The translations under genes and the position numbers were made by a program. A model generated the notes under the pieces. That model was not told where the DNA came from. It ran no database searches and was given only the letters and a program-made list of their open reading frames with translations. Shown here one piece after another: positions 9,106-17,914 of a stretch of 64,000 bases of DNA. Source of the DNA: Burkholderiales bacterium (lineage in GTDB: Bacteria > Pseudomonadota > Gammaproteobacteria > Burkholderiales > Burkholderiaceae_E); contig JAIYCW010000060.1 in assembly GCA_027487815.1 (NCBI GenBank), forward strand, positions 1-64,000, read 5' to 3'. Within the stretch, counting starts at the first letter, position 1, and each line of letters starts with the position of its first letter.

Positions 9106-9888
9106 TTAAGCCTTGGCGCGCCCAGAAAATGGCGCGATGCGGTTGGCAAAGTCTTCCGAGCTGGCAGCCAGCTCAAATTGATCAAAGTCGGCATGGCTAA
9201 TGCTTTCATCCAGGGCAAATGCACTGGCATCAATCGAGCGCTTGATCATTCGCATTTGCATGGCAGGCATCTCTACCGCGCGACTCGCAAGCGCTAAAGC
9301 GGCAGCTTGCACCTCACCCGCCGCGCTAATCTCATCAATCAGCCCCCATTGCAAAGCCTCTGGAGCATTCAGGATTTGCGCAAGCATCACCAACCGCTTG
9401 GCACGCGCTGGCCCCACCAGATGCGTGAGGCGCGGCACCGCGCCCCAGGATAGATTCATGCCCCGCTCAATCTCCGGCACGTAAAAGCGCGCGCCGGGGT
9501 CAGCCACGCGCAGGTCACAGCTAGCAGCGAGCGCCACACCCCCTCCCACGCACCAGCCATTCACCGCTGCGATGGTGAGGCATTCGATCTGTGCCCATGC
9601 ACGGCACATCCGCCCCCCGGCTTGCACAATCTGGCGTCGCTCCGACCAGGGCTTGTCACGCACTCCAATCAGCTCGGGATCGCGCAAATCCGCCCCTTTG
9701 CTAAACAGCTCAGCCTGACCACTCAAAATCACTGCAGCGAGATCATGCTCCTGGCCGAGCTGATGCGCGATATCGGTGAGGCGTCGGCATGCTGCCACCG
9801 CGAGGCCGTTGGCGTTATCGCCCCGGTCAAACTGGACGTAGGCAATGCGCTCGCGAATCTCAAGCTTCACCATTTCATCACTGAACAT
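9106..9888 (-). CDS. Enoyl-CoA hydratase/isomerase family protein
   Basis: A 260-aa crotonase-fold protein with the oxyanion-hole blocks SKGADLRD and GWCVGGGVALAASCD and the downstream PEIERGMNLSWG block. The glutamate matching hydratase Glu164 (PEIERG) is present, but the position of Glu144 (GGGCEL in classical hydratases) is alanine (GGGVAL). Isomerase, hydrolase or another crotonase chemistry is therefore as likely as hydration. Two in-frame ATGs exist; 9888 is preferred because AGGGAG lies 7 nt upstream of it, whereas it would be only 1 nt from the ATG at 9894. The start lies inside the end of hpaR (11-bp overlap), so it is probably co-expressed with and regulated by HpaR. Confidence 0.85.
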   Translation of the reverse strand: MFSDEMVKLEIRERIAYVQFDRGDNANGLAVAACRRLTDIAHQLGQEHDLAAVILSGQAELFSKGADLRDPELIGVRDKPWSERRQIVQAGGRMCRAWAQIECLTIAAVNGWCVGGGVALAASCDLRVADPGARFYVPEIERGMNLSWGAVPRLTHLVGPARAKRLVMLAQILNAPEALQWGLIDEISAAGEVQAAALALASRAVEMPAMQMRMIKRSIDASAFALDESISHADFDQFELAASSEDFANRIAPFSGRAKA

Positions 9889-10396
9889 GAGCATTCTCCC
9901 TGGGGCTATGTTTGATGTGGTTCTGCTCCTCTAGCTGAGTGCTGAGGAGGGCCAGCTGGTCTTGTAAACGCCGCAGAGCTGGCGCCCCTATCAGGGCTTG
10001 TAAATCGCCATACACCTGATGGATCATTGGATTGAGTCTGGCGATGACCTGCTTGCCTCGCGCGCTTAGAAACACAGCCAGGCGCCTTTGATCTACCGCA
10101 GAGCGTTTGCGCTTGATCCACCCTTCGGCTTCCATGCGCTGCAAGATTCCGACCAAGCTGGGGCTCAGAATCACGCAGCGTTGGCATAACTGGCGGGGTT
10201 CCAGGCCATCTTGTTCAGAAAGCTCGCGCAACACGCGCCATTGTTGTTCGGTCAGGCCCTGAGCCGCAAGCAAGGGGCGAAACCGGCTCATGAGTTGTTC
10301 ACGCACCGCCAAAAGTTGCATCGGCAAATTGGGATGGGCAAAGCCAGCGCGATCAGTCGCTGAATGCCGTGATTTTCCACTCGGGGCTTGTTTCAT
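9878..10396 (-). CDS. hpaR: MarR-family regulator HpaR of homoprotocatechuate degradation
   Basis: A 172-aa MarR-type winged-helix regulator. The N-terminal helix has LPMQLLAVREQLMSRFRPLL, the recognition region LEPRQLCQRCVILSPSLVGILQRM, and the wing KRKRSAVDQRRLAVFLS with the conserved D-R of MarR proteins. Length and sequence fit HpaR/HpcR, the repressor of homoprotocatechuate meta-cleavage genes that is released by aromatic ligands. It diverges from hpaG1 over only 27 bp containing a perfect palindrome. No Shine-Dalgarno sequence precedes its ATG. Downstream it overlaps the crotonase gene. Confidence 0.88.
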   Translation of the reverse strand: MKQAPSGKSRHSATDRAGFAHPNLPMQLLAVREQLMSRFRPLLAAQGLTEQQWRVLRELSEQDGLEPRQLCQRCVILSPSLVGILQRMEAEGWIKRKRSAVDQRRLAVFLSARGKQVIARLNPMIHQVYGDLQALIGAPALRRLQDQLALLSTQLEEQNHIKHSPRENAHVQ

Positions 10397-10423
10397 CGCT
10401 AAAATACTAATATCTTAGTAAAT
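10388..10423. promoter_or_regulatory. hpaR-hpaG1 divergent promoter and HpaR operator
   Basis: A perfect inverted repeat TACTAA-tatc-TTAGTA occupies 10405-10420, filling most of the 27-bp gap between the two ATGs. On the + strand, TTGTTT (10388-10393), 17 nt and TATCTT (10411-10416) form a sigma70-like promoter whose start site would coincide with the hpaG1 ATG at 10424. The palindrome covers the -10, as expected for a MarR-type repressor site. Promoter and operator assignment is inferred from spacing and symmetry. Confidence 0.7.
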
Positions 10424-11140
10424 ATGAACGCAAGTGATTTCCGCTGTCAGGTGCCGCCGCATGAGGCGCTCATCTTGGCGCTAGTGCGGGCGCATGAGCC
10501 TTCGGTCTATGTGCTGGCGCTGAATCATCGCTCCTGGCTTGATCGATTGGGAGCTGCCCTGAGCGCACCACCCTATAAAGCACCGCCGCAAGCGCCAGTG
10601 TTGATGATCAAGCCGCCCGCAAGTTTGCGGGGGCAGGATGCCGAGGTGATTCTGCCTGCCGGTCAGAGCGGCCTTGTGCTTGGGGTTTCTGTATCGCTCG
10701 TGATTGCTCGCGAAACCTATTGCATACCTGCTGCGCAAGCCATGTATCACGTCGGTGCCCTGGCCTTATGCGCCGATCTGAATCTTGCACTGGATGATTC
10801 TGAGGCCTGGTATCGACCGGGCTTGCCACGCCGAGCCGCTGATGGCTTTGCTATTCAAGGCGATGCGCGAGGGGATGCCACCTTCCCGCAAGAAGTCTGC
10901 ACCTATATCAATGGTGAGCTGAAGCATCGGTTGGTGCTCGCGGAGTTGATTCGCGGCCCGGCTTTGGCTGTGGCGCAGGTGAGCGAGATGATGAGTTTGC
11001 ATGCCGGTGATCAGCTGTGGCTGGGAAGCGCGGCCGATAGCCCGATGATTCATGCAGGCGATCATGTCCGGATTGAAGCGCAGGGGCTGCCAAGCCTCGA
11101 GTTCAGCGTGCAATCGATTCGTGATGAGGAGGATGCATGA
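10424..11140 (+). CDS. hpaG1: HpaG1: N-terminal-type half of 4-hydroxyphenylacetate decarboxylase/isomerase
   Basis: A 238-aa fumarylacetoacetate hydrolase (FAH) family protein. In E. coli the two halves are fused as HpaG, the bifunctional OPET decarboxylase/HHDD isomerase; here they are separate genes. Visible: LNHRSWLDRL, PPYKAPPQAPVLMIKPP and a C-terminal GDHVRIEAQGLPSLEF. Compared with my memory of the family there are about 25 extra N-terminal residues. The ATG at 10424 has no ribosome binding site, but promoter spacing suggests a leaderless mRNA starting there. The stop overlaps the hpaG2 start (ATGA). Confidence 0.85.
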   Translation: MNASDFRCQVPPHEALILALVRAHEPSVYVLALNHRSWLDRLGAALSAPPYKAPPQAPVLMIKPPASLRGQDAEVILPAGQSGLVLGVSVSLVIARETYCIPAAQAMYHVGALALCADLNLALDDSEAWYRPGLPRRAADGFAIQGDARGDATFPQEVCTYINGELKHRLVLAELIRGPALAVAQVSEMMSLHAGDQLWLGSAADSPMIHAGDHVRIEAQGLPSLEFSVQSIRDEEDA

Positions 11141-11940
11141 GGCTCGCGCGTGTCGCCTTTGCAGGTGCGATTCATGTGGCTCAGCCTGCAGCGCAAGCCA
11201 GCCCATCAGCATCTGCAGATCTTCTTCGCTTGGGCGATGGTCGAATTGTGGGCGAGTCTGATGTGGTGTGGTTGCCCCCGGTGGAGCCCGGCAACATCAT
11301 CGCCCTGGGCCTGAACTATGCCGATCATGTGAAGGAGCTGGCCAAGGAGCTCACCACCCCAAAACAATCCGAGCCGCTCGCGTTTCTAAAGTCTTCCGGC
11401 AGCTTGATTGGCCACCGTGGGCTGACTCATCGGCCAGATGCGGTGAAGTTCATGCACTATGAATGTGAGCTTGCCGTAGTCATCGGGGTTGAGGCCTACC
11501 AGGTGTCACGCGAATCAGCGATGGAGCATGTTGCGGGTTACACCATCGCCAATGACTATGCGATTCGCGACTATCTCGAAAATTATCTGCGTCCCAACCT
11601 GAAGGTGAAAAACCGCAATGGCGGCACGGTGCTCGGGCCCTGGTTGGTAAGCGCCGATGAAGTATCCGACCCACACGCACTGGAACTGCGCTGCCTGGTC
11701 AATGGCGAGCTGCGTCAGCGCGGCAGCACTCGTGATCTGATTTTTGATATTCCGTTTTTGATCGAGTATCTGAGCGGATTCATGACCCTTAATCCTGGCG
11801 ATGTCATTCTCACCGGCACCCCCGAGGGTGTGAGCAACGTGATCGCGGGAGACGAGGTAGTGTGTGAAATCGAGGGCTTGGGTCGGCTTATCAACACGAT
11901 AGGTTCAGATGCGCAGTTCGGCCTGGAGACGAAGGAATAA
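11137..11940 (+). CDS. hpaG2: HpaG2: FAH-family decarboxylase/isomerase catalytic half
   Basis: A 267-aa FAH-family enzyme with the full metal-binding architecture: NIIALGLNYADHVKEL, PLAFLKSSGSLIGH, the HYECELAVVIG Glu-x-Glu ligand block, DYAIRDYLENYLRPNLKVKN, and the final GDVILTGTPEGVSNV motif. Together with HpaG1 it should decarboxylate 5-oxopent-3-ene-1,2,5-tricarboxylate and isomerise the product in the lower homoprotocatechuate pathway. A strong GAGGAGG precedes the ATG. Only 2 nt separate it from hpaE. Confidence 0.92.
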   Translation: MRLARVAFAGAIHVAQPAAQASPSASADLLRLGDGRIVGESDVVWLPPVEPGNIIALGLNYADHVKELAKELTTPKQSEPLAFLKSSGSLIGHRGLTHRPDAVKFMHYECELAVVIGVEAYQVSRESAMEHVAGYTIANDYAIRDYLENYLRPNLKVKNRNGGTVLGPWLVSADEVSDPHALELRCLVNGELRQRGSTRDLIFDIPFLIEYLSGFMTLNPGDVILTGTPEGVSNVIAGDEVVCEIEGLGRLINTIGSDAQFGLETKE

Positions 11941-11942
11941 AC

Positions 11943-13403
11943 ATGCAAGTGCATCATTTGATCAACGGCGAAGTGGTTGAGAGCCGCGAGCGGTTTGAGT
12001 CCATCAACCCTGCGACCCAGGAAGTGCTGGCGGAAGTGTCCAGTGGGCAGGCCGCCGAAGTGGATGCAGCGGTGCAAGCGGCCAAGGCTGCATTTCCCAA
12101 GTGGGCCGCCACTCCGCAAAAAGAGCGGGCCCGCCTGATGCGCAAGCTGGGCGAGCTGATCACCAGCCATGTGCCCGAGATTGCCAAAACCGAGTCGATG
12201 GATTGTGGTCAGGTGATTGGGCAAACCAAAAAAGCATTGATACCACGCTCGGCCGATAACTTTCATTTTTTCGCCGAGGTCTGCACCCGCACCGATGGCC
12301 ATACCTATCCGGTGGATGACCAGTTCCTCAACTACACGCTGTTCCAGCCCGTGGGTGTGTGCGCGCTGATCTCGCCCTGGAACGTGCCCTTCATGACGGC
12401 CACCTGGAAGACCGCGCCCTGCCTGGCATTGGGCAACACTGCTGTGATGAAGATGAGTGAATTGTCTCCACTCAGTGTGTCGCGACTGGGTGAGCTGGTG
12501 TTGGAGGCTGGCATACCCCGGGGGGTATTTAACATTGTTCATGGTTTTGGCTCAACTGCAGGCGAAGCTTTGTGCACTCATCCTGATGTTCGAGCCATCT
12601 CCTTTACCGGGAGCACTGCCACTGGCACGAGGATCATGCAACGTGCGGGGCTCAAGAAATTCTCCATGGAGCTGGGAGGCAAATCGCCTTTTGTAGTATT
12701 TGAAGATGCCGATATGCAGCGCGCCATGGATGCCGCAATTTTCATGATCTTTTCCAACAACGGCGAGCGCTGCACTGCAGGCAGCCGTATCCTGGTGCAG
12801 CGTTCGATTTATGCAGCATTCGCCCAGACTTTTGCCGAGCGGGCGAGCCGCATTCGAGTGGGCGATCCACTGGATGAAGCCACGATTTTCGGGCCGATGA
12901 TTTCCCAGGCCCATCTGGCCAAAGTCCGAGGCTATATTGAAGCCGGTGTGGCTGAGGGTGCACAGCTCATTGCAGGAGGCTTGCAAACGTCGGCTTTTGA
13001 GGGCGCCTTGGCCAAGGGCAATTGGGTTGTACCCACCGTGTTTGCCGATGTGGATAACCGCATGTCGATTGCGCAAGATGAGATTTTCGGCCCCGTCGCT
13101 TGCCTGATTCCGTTTGATGATGAAGCTGATGCCTTGCGTCTGGCCAACGATATTCGCTACGGCCTAAGCTCTTATGTGTTCACCGAAAATCTGGCGCGAG
13201 CGCATCGCATGGCCGCAGGGATCGAAGCCGGGATGTGTTTTGTGAATAGTCAGAACGTGCGCGATTTGCGTCAGCCCTTCGGCGGCGTGAAGGCGTCGGG
13301 CACCGGCCGTGAAGGTGGCAGCTGGAGCCTGGAAGTGTTCAGTGAGCCCAAGAATGTCAGCATCGCACTCACTTCCACTCCCATCCCCCAGTGGGGCACC
13401 TAA
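11943..13403 (+). CDS. hpaE: 5-carboxymethyl-2-hydroxymuconate semialdehyde dehydrogenase
   Basis: A 486-aa aldehyde dehydrogenase superfamily enzyme that oxidises the ring-cleavage semialdehyde with NAD+. Motifs: the SPWNVPFMTATWK cofactor region, GFGSTAGEAL, the FTGSTATGTRIM Rossmann segment, catalytic Glu in FSMELGGKSP and nucleophilic Cys in NNGERCTAGS, and the C-terminal PFGGVKASGTGREGG. Length matches HpaE. Position after hpaG2 and before hpaD makes the specific call secure. Confidence 0.94.
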   Translation: MQVHHLINGEVVESRERFESINPATQEVLAEVSSGQAAEVDAAVQAAKAAFPKWAATPQKERARLMRKLGELITSHVPEIAKTESMDCGQVIGQTKKALIPRSADNFHFFAEVCTRTDGHTYPVDDQFLNYTLFQPVGVCALISPWNVPFMTATWKTAPCLALGNTAVMKMSELSPLSVSRLGELVLEAGIPRGVFNIVHGFGSTAGEALCTHPDVRAISFTGSTATGTRIMQRAGLKKFSMELGGKSPFVVFEDADMQRAMDAAIFMIFSNNGERCTAGSRILVQRSIYAAFAQTFAERASRIRVGDPLDEATIFGPMISQAHLAKVRGYIEAGVAEGAQLIAGGLQTSAFEGALAKGNWVVPTVFADVDNRMSIAQDEIFGPVACLIPFDDEADALRLANDIRYGLSSYVFTENLARAHRMAAGIEAGMCFVNSQNVRDLRQPFGGVKASGTGREGGSWSLEVFSEPKNVSIALTSTPIPQWGT

Positions 13404-13411
13404 GGAGCATC

Positions 13412-14281
13412 ATGGGCACACTCGCTTTAGCCGCCAAGATCACCCATGTGCCTTCAATGTATTTATCGGAGCTTGAAGGCCCGCACAAGGGTTCGCGCCA
13501 AGCCGCGATTGATGGCCACATAGAAATTGGCAAGCGCTGCCGCGAGCTTGGGGTGGATACGATTGTGGTGTTTGATGTGCACTGGCTGGTGAACTCCGAG
13601 TATCACATCAACTGCGCAGCGCAATTCTCTGGCACCTATACGAGCAACGAGCTGCCACATTTCATTCACAACATGCCCTATGCCTATCCCGGTAATCCGG
13701 CCCTGGGCGAAGCGATTGCAGCAAGCGCTAACGCTGCCGGTGTGAAGTCACGCGCGCACAGCAAGACCACGCTTGGACTGGAGTACGGCACGCTGGTGCC
13801 GATGCGGTATATGAATGCCGATCAGCACTTCAAGGTGGTATGTATTTCAGCCTGGTGCGATTGGCATGATTTGCAGGAAAGTGGCCGCTTTGGTCGTGCA
13901 GTGCGCCAAGCCATCGAGCAGCACTACGATGGCACAGTGGCAATTTTTGCAAGCGGCTCGCTGAGCCATCACTTTGCCGATAACGGGCGTGCGCCAGAAT
14001 TTATGTTTAAGGTCTACGATCCTTTTCTTGAGCAGGTGGATCACCGGGTGATTGAGCTCTGGAAAGCGGGCGACTGGAAAACGTTTTGCGCCATGTTGCC
14101 GATGTATAGCGAGAAGTGTTGGGGCGAGGGTGATATGCACGATACCGCGATGCTGCTCGGTGCGCTTGGCTGGGATCGTTATGACCAGCCCGTTGAAATC
14201 ATTACCCCCTATTTTGGCAGCTCCGGCACAGGCCAGATCAATGCGATCTTTCCCGTCACGCCTCTGCCGGCTGCCGCCTGA
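13412..14281 (+). CDS. hpaD: 3,4-dihydroxyphenylacetate (homoprotocatechuate) 2,3-dioxygenase
   Basis: A 289-aa class III (LigB-type) extradiol ring-cleavage dioxygenase that opens homoprotocatechuate between C2 and C3 using Fe(II). The N-terminus KITHVPSMYLSELEGPHKG and the VVFDVHWLVNSEYH block carry the metal-binding histidines; GSLSHHFADNG lies near residue 190. The start is the ATG at 13412 with AAGGAG just after the hpaE stop; earlier in-frame starts lie inside hpaE. It is the first enzyme of the ring-cleavage branch. The hydroxylase pair hpaBC, which would make its substrate, is not in the window. Confidence 0.94.
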   Translation: MGTLALAAKITHVPSMYLSELEGPHKGSRQAAIDGHIEIGKRCRELGVDTIVVFDVHWLVNSEYHINCAAQFSGTYTSNELPHFIHNMPYAYPGNPALGEAIAASANAAGVKSRAHSKTTLGLEYGTLVPMRYMNADQHFKVVCISAWCDWHDLQESGRFGRAVRQAIEQHYDGTVAIFASGSLSHHFADNGRAPEFMFKVYDPFLEQVDHRVIELWKAGDWKTFCAMLPMYSEKCWGEGDMHDTAMLLGALGWDRYDQPVEIITPYFGSSGTGQINAIFPVTPLPAAA

Positions 14282-14317
14282 AAGTTGAATCCCGAAACCC
14301 CCCACTAGGTTCCCCGC

Positions 14318-15124
14318 ATGCTCAGTCCTGCCCTTATTGCCCAGTTGGCCCGCGATCTCGACCAGGCCGAAAAAACCCGTACGCAGTTGCGTCATTTCTC
14401 AAAGGCCCATCCGGAGATGACGATTGATGATGGCTATGCGATTCAACGCGAATGGGTGAAGCTCAAACTGGCGCAGGGCAGGGTGATGAAAGGTCGCAAG
14501 ATCGGGCTGACCTCGCGTGCGATGCAACTCTCCTCGCAGATCAGTGAGCCTGATTATGGAGCCTTGCTCGACGACATGTTCTTTGAAGAAGGCAGTGATA
14601 TCCCGCTGAAGCGATTTATCGCGCCGCGTATTGAGGTCGAGCTGGCCTTCATACTTGGGCGCGATCTTGAGGGCCCCGGCCTCACCGTGTTTGATGCGCT
14701 GGCCGCCACCGAGTATGTGACTCCTGCGATTGAAATCATTGATGCGCGCATTGAGCAGTTTGATCGCGAGACCAAAGCCATGCGCAAAGTGTTCGACACG
14801 ATCTCGGACAACGCAGCCAACGCAGGGATTGTGCTTGGCGGGCGGCCAGTCAAACCGGATGCAGTGGATTTGCGCTGGGTGGGCGCGATGCTGGTTAAGA
14901 ATGGTGTGGTTGAAGAGACGGGTCTGGCAGCCGGGGTGCTCAATCATCCGGCTAAAGGGGTGGCATGGCTCGCCAATAAACTCGCACCGCATGGCGAGTC
15001 GCTTCGCGCGGGTGATGTGGTGCTTGCGGGCTCGTTCACCCGCCCCACGCCCGGGGCCCATGGAGATTCATTTTTTGTGGACTATGGCCCTCTGGGGTCG
15101 ATCTCATTTCGATTGATGGAATAG
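14318..15124 (+). CDS. hpaH: 2-oxo-hept-4-ene-1,7-dioate hydratase
   Basis: A 268-aa member of the FAH/hydratase-decarboxylase family (MhpD/HpaH). It hydrates the dienoate produced by HpaG, preparing it for aldol cleavage. Visible: [30 protein letters not shown], the [15 protein letters not shown] metal-ligand block, [11 protein letters not shown], and a C-terminal [20 protein letters not shown] segment. It follows hpaD after 36 nt with a weak ribosome binding site (CTAGG). The protein expected next in a classical operon, the HpcH-type aldolase HpaI, is not encoded here. Confidence 0.93.
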   Translation: MLSPALIAQLARDLDQAEKTRTQLRHFSKAHPEMTIDDGYAIQREWVKLKLAQGRVMKGRKIGLTSRAMQLSSQISEPDYGALLDDMFFEEGSDIPLKRFIAPRIEVELAFILGRDLEGPGLTVFDALAATEYVTPAIEIIDARIEQFDRETKAMRKVFDTISDNAANAGIVLGGRPVKPDAVDLRWVGAMLVKNGVVEETGLAAGVLNHPAKGVAWLANKLAPHGESLRAGDVVLAGSFTRPTPGAHGDSFFVDYGPLGSISFRLME

Positions 15125-15148
15125 GGCGAGCACAAGGAGTTGACGTTC

Positions 15149-15937
15149 ATGCAAACACGCTTTCAAGCAGCCGCTCCAAGTGCGGCATTGGTGTATCGAT
15201 TTGGCGGGGCCGAAGCCCGCGCAAGGGTTGAACTCGCGGGCTTGTATCGGGTGTTCGATATGCTCGGCTGGGCCGAGATGATCTTTAATCACATCTCTTT
15301 ACGAGTGCCTGGCACCGAAGGCGAGAAGCAATTTTTGATCAATCCGTTTGGGCTGCACTATTCCGAGGTGTGCGCCTCCAATCTGGTCAAAGTTGATTTG
15401 CAGGGCAATATCATCGGCGCATCGGATTGGCCCATCAATCCGGCCGGCTTTGTGCCGCACTCCAGAATTCATGGAGCGATTGATTCGGCGCATTGTGTGA
15501 TGCATACCCACACAACAGCAGGCCTCGCAGTGGCTTGCTCACAAAGTGGTTTGTCGATGAACAACTTTTATTCTGCGCAGCTTCATGGTCGAGTCGCGTA
15601 TCACGACTTTGAAGGCATCACCTTGCACAGCGACGAAGGCCCGCGCTTGCTGAAGTCGATTGGGTCCAAGCCCGCAGTGATTCTGCGCAACCATGGCTTG
15701 CTCACCTGGGGCCATTCGCTGGCTTCCGCCTTTGTGATGCTCTGGACCTTGCAAAGGGCTTGTGAAATTCAAGTCGCCACCGCTGCGCTTGGTCCCTCCA
15801 TCCCGATCAGCGAGGCAGTGCAGATTAAGTGCGCTGCGGATTCACTGCAGTTCGGTGGCAAGGAGGGCGCGGGGCAGGATGTGCTTGATGCATTGCTGCG
15901 CAGGCTGGACAGGATAGATACCGGGTATCGGAACTAG
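15149..15937 (+). CDS. Class II aldolase/adducin family protein
   Basis: A 262-aa zinc-dependent aldolase/adducin-fold protein (FucA/AraD type). Metal ligands are visible as HTHTTAG (His-x-His) and RNHGLLTWG, with FNHISLRVPG and NPFGLHYSEV earlier. The start at 15149 has AAGGAG nine nt upstream; the TTG at 15140 abuts that site and is rejected. It ends the hpa gene run, 24 nt after hpaH. It is not homologous to HpaI (an HpcH/TIM-barrel aldolase), but by position it might carry out the final retro-aldol step, or a decarboxylation or side reaction. Function is inferred from position only. Confidence 0.85.
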   Translation: MQTRFQAAAPSAALVYRFGGAEARARVELAGLYRVFDMLGWAEMIFNHISLRVPGTEGEKQFLINPFGLHYSEVCASNLVKVDLQGNIIGASDWPINPAGFVPHSRIHGAIDSAHCVMHTHTTAGLAVACSQSGLSMNNFYSAQLHGRVAYHDFEGITLHSDEGPRLLKSIGSKPAVILRNHGLLTWGHSLASAFVMLWTLQRACEIQVATAALGPSIPISEAVQIKCAADSLQFGGKEGAGQDVLDALLRRLDRIDTGYRN

Positions 15938-15980
15938 CAAGCCAAGCATCCAGGCCCCACACAAATCCAGGCACGTCTGA

Positions 15981-17258
15981 CTAGCTTGCCTGCAAAGCCT
16001 GCTCAAGATCCTCAAGCAGATCATCAATATGCTCAATGCCCAGCGACAGCCTTACCATCTCTTCGCTGACACCAGCCTTGATCATTTCCTCAGCGCTAAG
16101 TTGTCGATGGGTGGTGCTGGCCGGATGGCACGCGAGTGATTTGGCATCCCCAATATTGACCAGGCGAGTAAACAGCTTCAATGCATCCTGAAACTTTGCG
16201 CCCGCCGCACGGCCATCCTGGGCCTTGAGTCCAAAGCTGATGATGCCCGAAGCACGTCCGCCCATTTGTCGTTTGACCAGTGCGTGATCGGGATGATCTT
16301 CCAGCCCCGCGTAGTTCACCCATGCCACCTTGGTGTGCTTCTTGAGGTACTGCGCTACAGCAACCGCGTTGCTGCAAATGCGATCCATGCGCAGAGGCAA
16401 TGTTTCGATCCCTTGCAGGATCTGAAACGCCGCCATGGGACTCAAGGCAGCACCCATATTGCGTAATGGCACAACGCGTGCGCGACCGATAAAAGCTGCG
16501 GCACCGAGGGCCTCGGTGTAGACCACGCCGTGATAGCTGACATCGGGTTCATTCAAGCGCTTGAACCGTGCCTTGTGCTCAGCCCAGGGAAACTTTCCTG
16601 AATCAACAATCACGCCACCAATCGTGGTGCCATGGCCCCCGAGATACTTGGTTACTGAATGCACAACGATGTCGGCTCCATGCTCAAAGGGGCGGCACAA
16701 ATAGGGGCTCGGAACCGTGTTGTCGACGATAAGCGGCACGCCCGCCGCATGAGCCACGTCGGCCAACGCTTGAATATCAGTCACATTCCCGAGAGGGTTG
16801 CCCACGGATTCGCAGAACACTGCTTTGGTTCGGCTATCAATAAGTTTCGCAAACGAAGCAGGATCACTGGGATCAGCAAAGCGGGTTTCTATACCCATTT
16901 GCGGCAAGGTGTGGGCCAGAAGATTGTAGGTGCCGCCATAAAGCGTAGCCGAAGATACGATGTTGTCACCCGACTCTGCGATGGTCTGAATTGCATAGGT
17001 AATCGCCGCCATACCCGAGGCCACCGCCAAGGCTCCAATGCCGCCTTCCAAAGCCGCGAGGCGCGCTTCCAGCACGCCGTTGGTGGGGTTCATGATGCGG
17101 CTGTAAATATTGCCGGCCACCTTGAGATCAAACAGATCCGCGCCATGCTGGGTGTTATCAAAGGCATAGGCCACCGTTTGATAAATCGGCACTGCAACCG
17201 CTTTGGTAACGGGGTCCGGGCTGTACCCGGCGTGAACGGCAAGAGTTTCAAATTTCAT
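15981..17258 (-). CDS. metY: O-acetylhomoserine sulfhydrylase-like PLP enzyme
   Basis: A 425-aa Cys/Met-metabolism PLP enzyme that would make homocysteine from O-acetylhomoserine and sulfide. Motifs: [13 protein letters not shown] at the N-terminus, [46 protein letters not shown], and the PLP-lysine block [11 protein letters not shown]. The extended open frame upstream is discarded because the family begins at [11 protein letters not shown]. No riboswitch-like structure was recognised in the 167-bp gap shared with the divergent stress gene. The gene is convergent with the aldolase/adducin gene. Confidence 0.9.
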   Translation of the reverse strand: MKFETLAVHAGYSPDPVTKAVAVPIYQTVAYAFDNTQHGADLFDLKVAGNIYSRIMNPTNGVLEARLAALEGGIGALAVASGMAAITYAIQTIAESGDNIVSSATLYGGTYNLLAHTLPQMGIETRFADPSDPASFAKLIDSRTKAVFCESVGNPLGNVTDIQALADVAHAAGVPLIVDNTVPSPYLCRPFEHGADIVVHSVTKYLGGHGTTIGGVIVDSGKFPWAEHKARFKRLNEPDVSYHGVVYTEALGAAAFIGRARVVPLRNMGAALSPMAAFQILQGIETLPLRMDRICSNAVAVAQYLKKHTKVAWVNYAGLEDHPDHALVKRQMGGRASGIISFGLKAQDGRAAGAKFQDALKLFTRLVNIGDAKSLACHPASTTHRQLSAEEMIKAGVSEEMVRLSLGIEHIDDLLEDLEQALQAS

Positions 17259-17348
17259 ATGGATTCTATGGTGTGGTGTTCTTGGTAAAACGATAGGTCG
17301 TGTTGAACGTCGTGCGAGTTTACTTGAATGGGATATGGAGACTTTTCC

Positions 17349-17362
17349 TTGATCTGCGTCAA
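17349..17362. promoter_or_regulatory. FNR/Anr-type binding site upstream of the universal stress gene
   Basis: TTGAT-ctgc-GTCAA matches the FNR/Anr/CRP-family consensus TTGAT-N4-ATCAA at 9 of 10 positions. It is centred about 70 nt upstream of the uspA-like ATG. A start site 41.5 nt downstream (about 17397) would leave a weak -10 (CACACT, 17385-17390) and a 29-nt leader containing the AAGGAG. This suits oxygen-limitation control, known for uspA-like genes. Confidence 0.6.
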
Positions 17363-17425
17363 TGGCCGCAGGAGCCGATTGGCGCACACTGCATTCAGTC
17401 CTTCGCTTTATTCAAGGAGACTGCG

Positions 17426-17887
17426 ATGTTCAAGAAGTTCTTGGTGCCCGTCGATGGTTCGGATATTTCGCTCAAGGCCGCGCAAAGCGCGCAGAGCTTG
17501 GCCAAGGCCAATGGTGGCGAGCTGGTGCTGCTTTATGTCGCTGCGCGATTTCTGAATGCCTATGGGTTTGAGTCCGGGATGTATCAGGCCATTACTGAAA
17601 AAATCTACAACGAACGTATTGAAGCGTCATCCAGTGAGCTTTTGGAGAAGGTTCGGCAAGGCCTCGCGCCTGGTGGAATTGTGCATTCCCGCTGGGTAAT
17701 CTCTGATCGCACTGAAGAGGCTATCGTGAAGGCCGCTCAAGCTGATGAGTGTGATCTGATCGTGATTGCAACTCACGGCCGTGGCGCTATCGGTCGAGCG
17801 CTTCTTGGAAGTGTGACCTCACGCCTCTTACCTATCAGTCCTGTGCCGGTATTGGTCTATCGGGATGCAACGATGGTGCCTGCCTAG
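17426..17887 (+). CDS. Universal stress protein, UspA family
   Basis: A 153-aa single-domain Usp with the N-terminal LVPVDGSDIS strand-loop, LLYVAAR, and the nucleotide-binding motif THGRGAIGRALLGSVTSRLL (Gly-x-Gly-x8-Gly-Ser), so it is an ATP-binding type. AAGGAGA lies 6 nt upstream of the ATG; the longer upstream frame is rejected. The FNR-type site suggests induction at low oxygen. It is convergent with the hydrolase gene at 17915. Confidence 0.92.
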   Translation: MFKKFLVPVDGSDISLKAAQSAQSLAKANGGELVLLYVAARFLNAYGFESGMYQAITEKIYNERIEASSSELLEKVRQGLAPGGIVHSRWVISDRTEEAIVKAAQADECDLIVIATHGRGAIGRALLGSVTSRLLPISPVPVLVYRDATMVPA

Positions 17888-17914
17888 GAAACCTTTCGGG
17901 GCTTGCCAGCGCAC

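Noticed and set aside
15149-15937. Calling the class II aldolase/adducin gene hpaI
   Set aside because: HpaI belongs to the HpcH/TIM-barrel family; this protein has the zinc-binding HTHTTAG of the unrelated adducin fold, so the name would be misleading.
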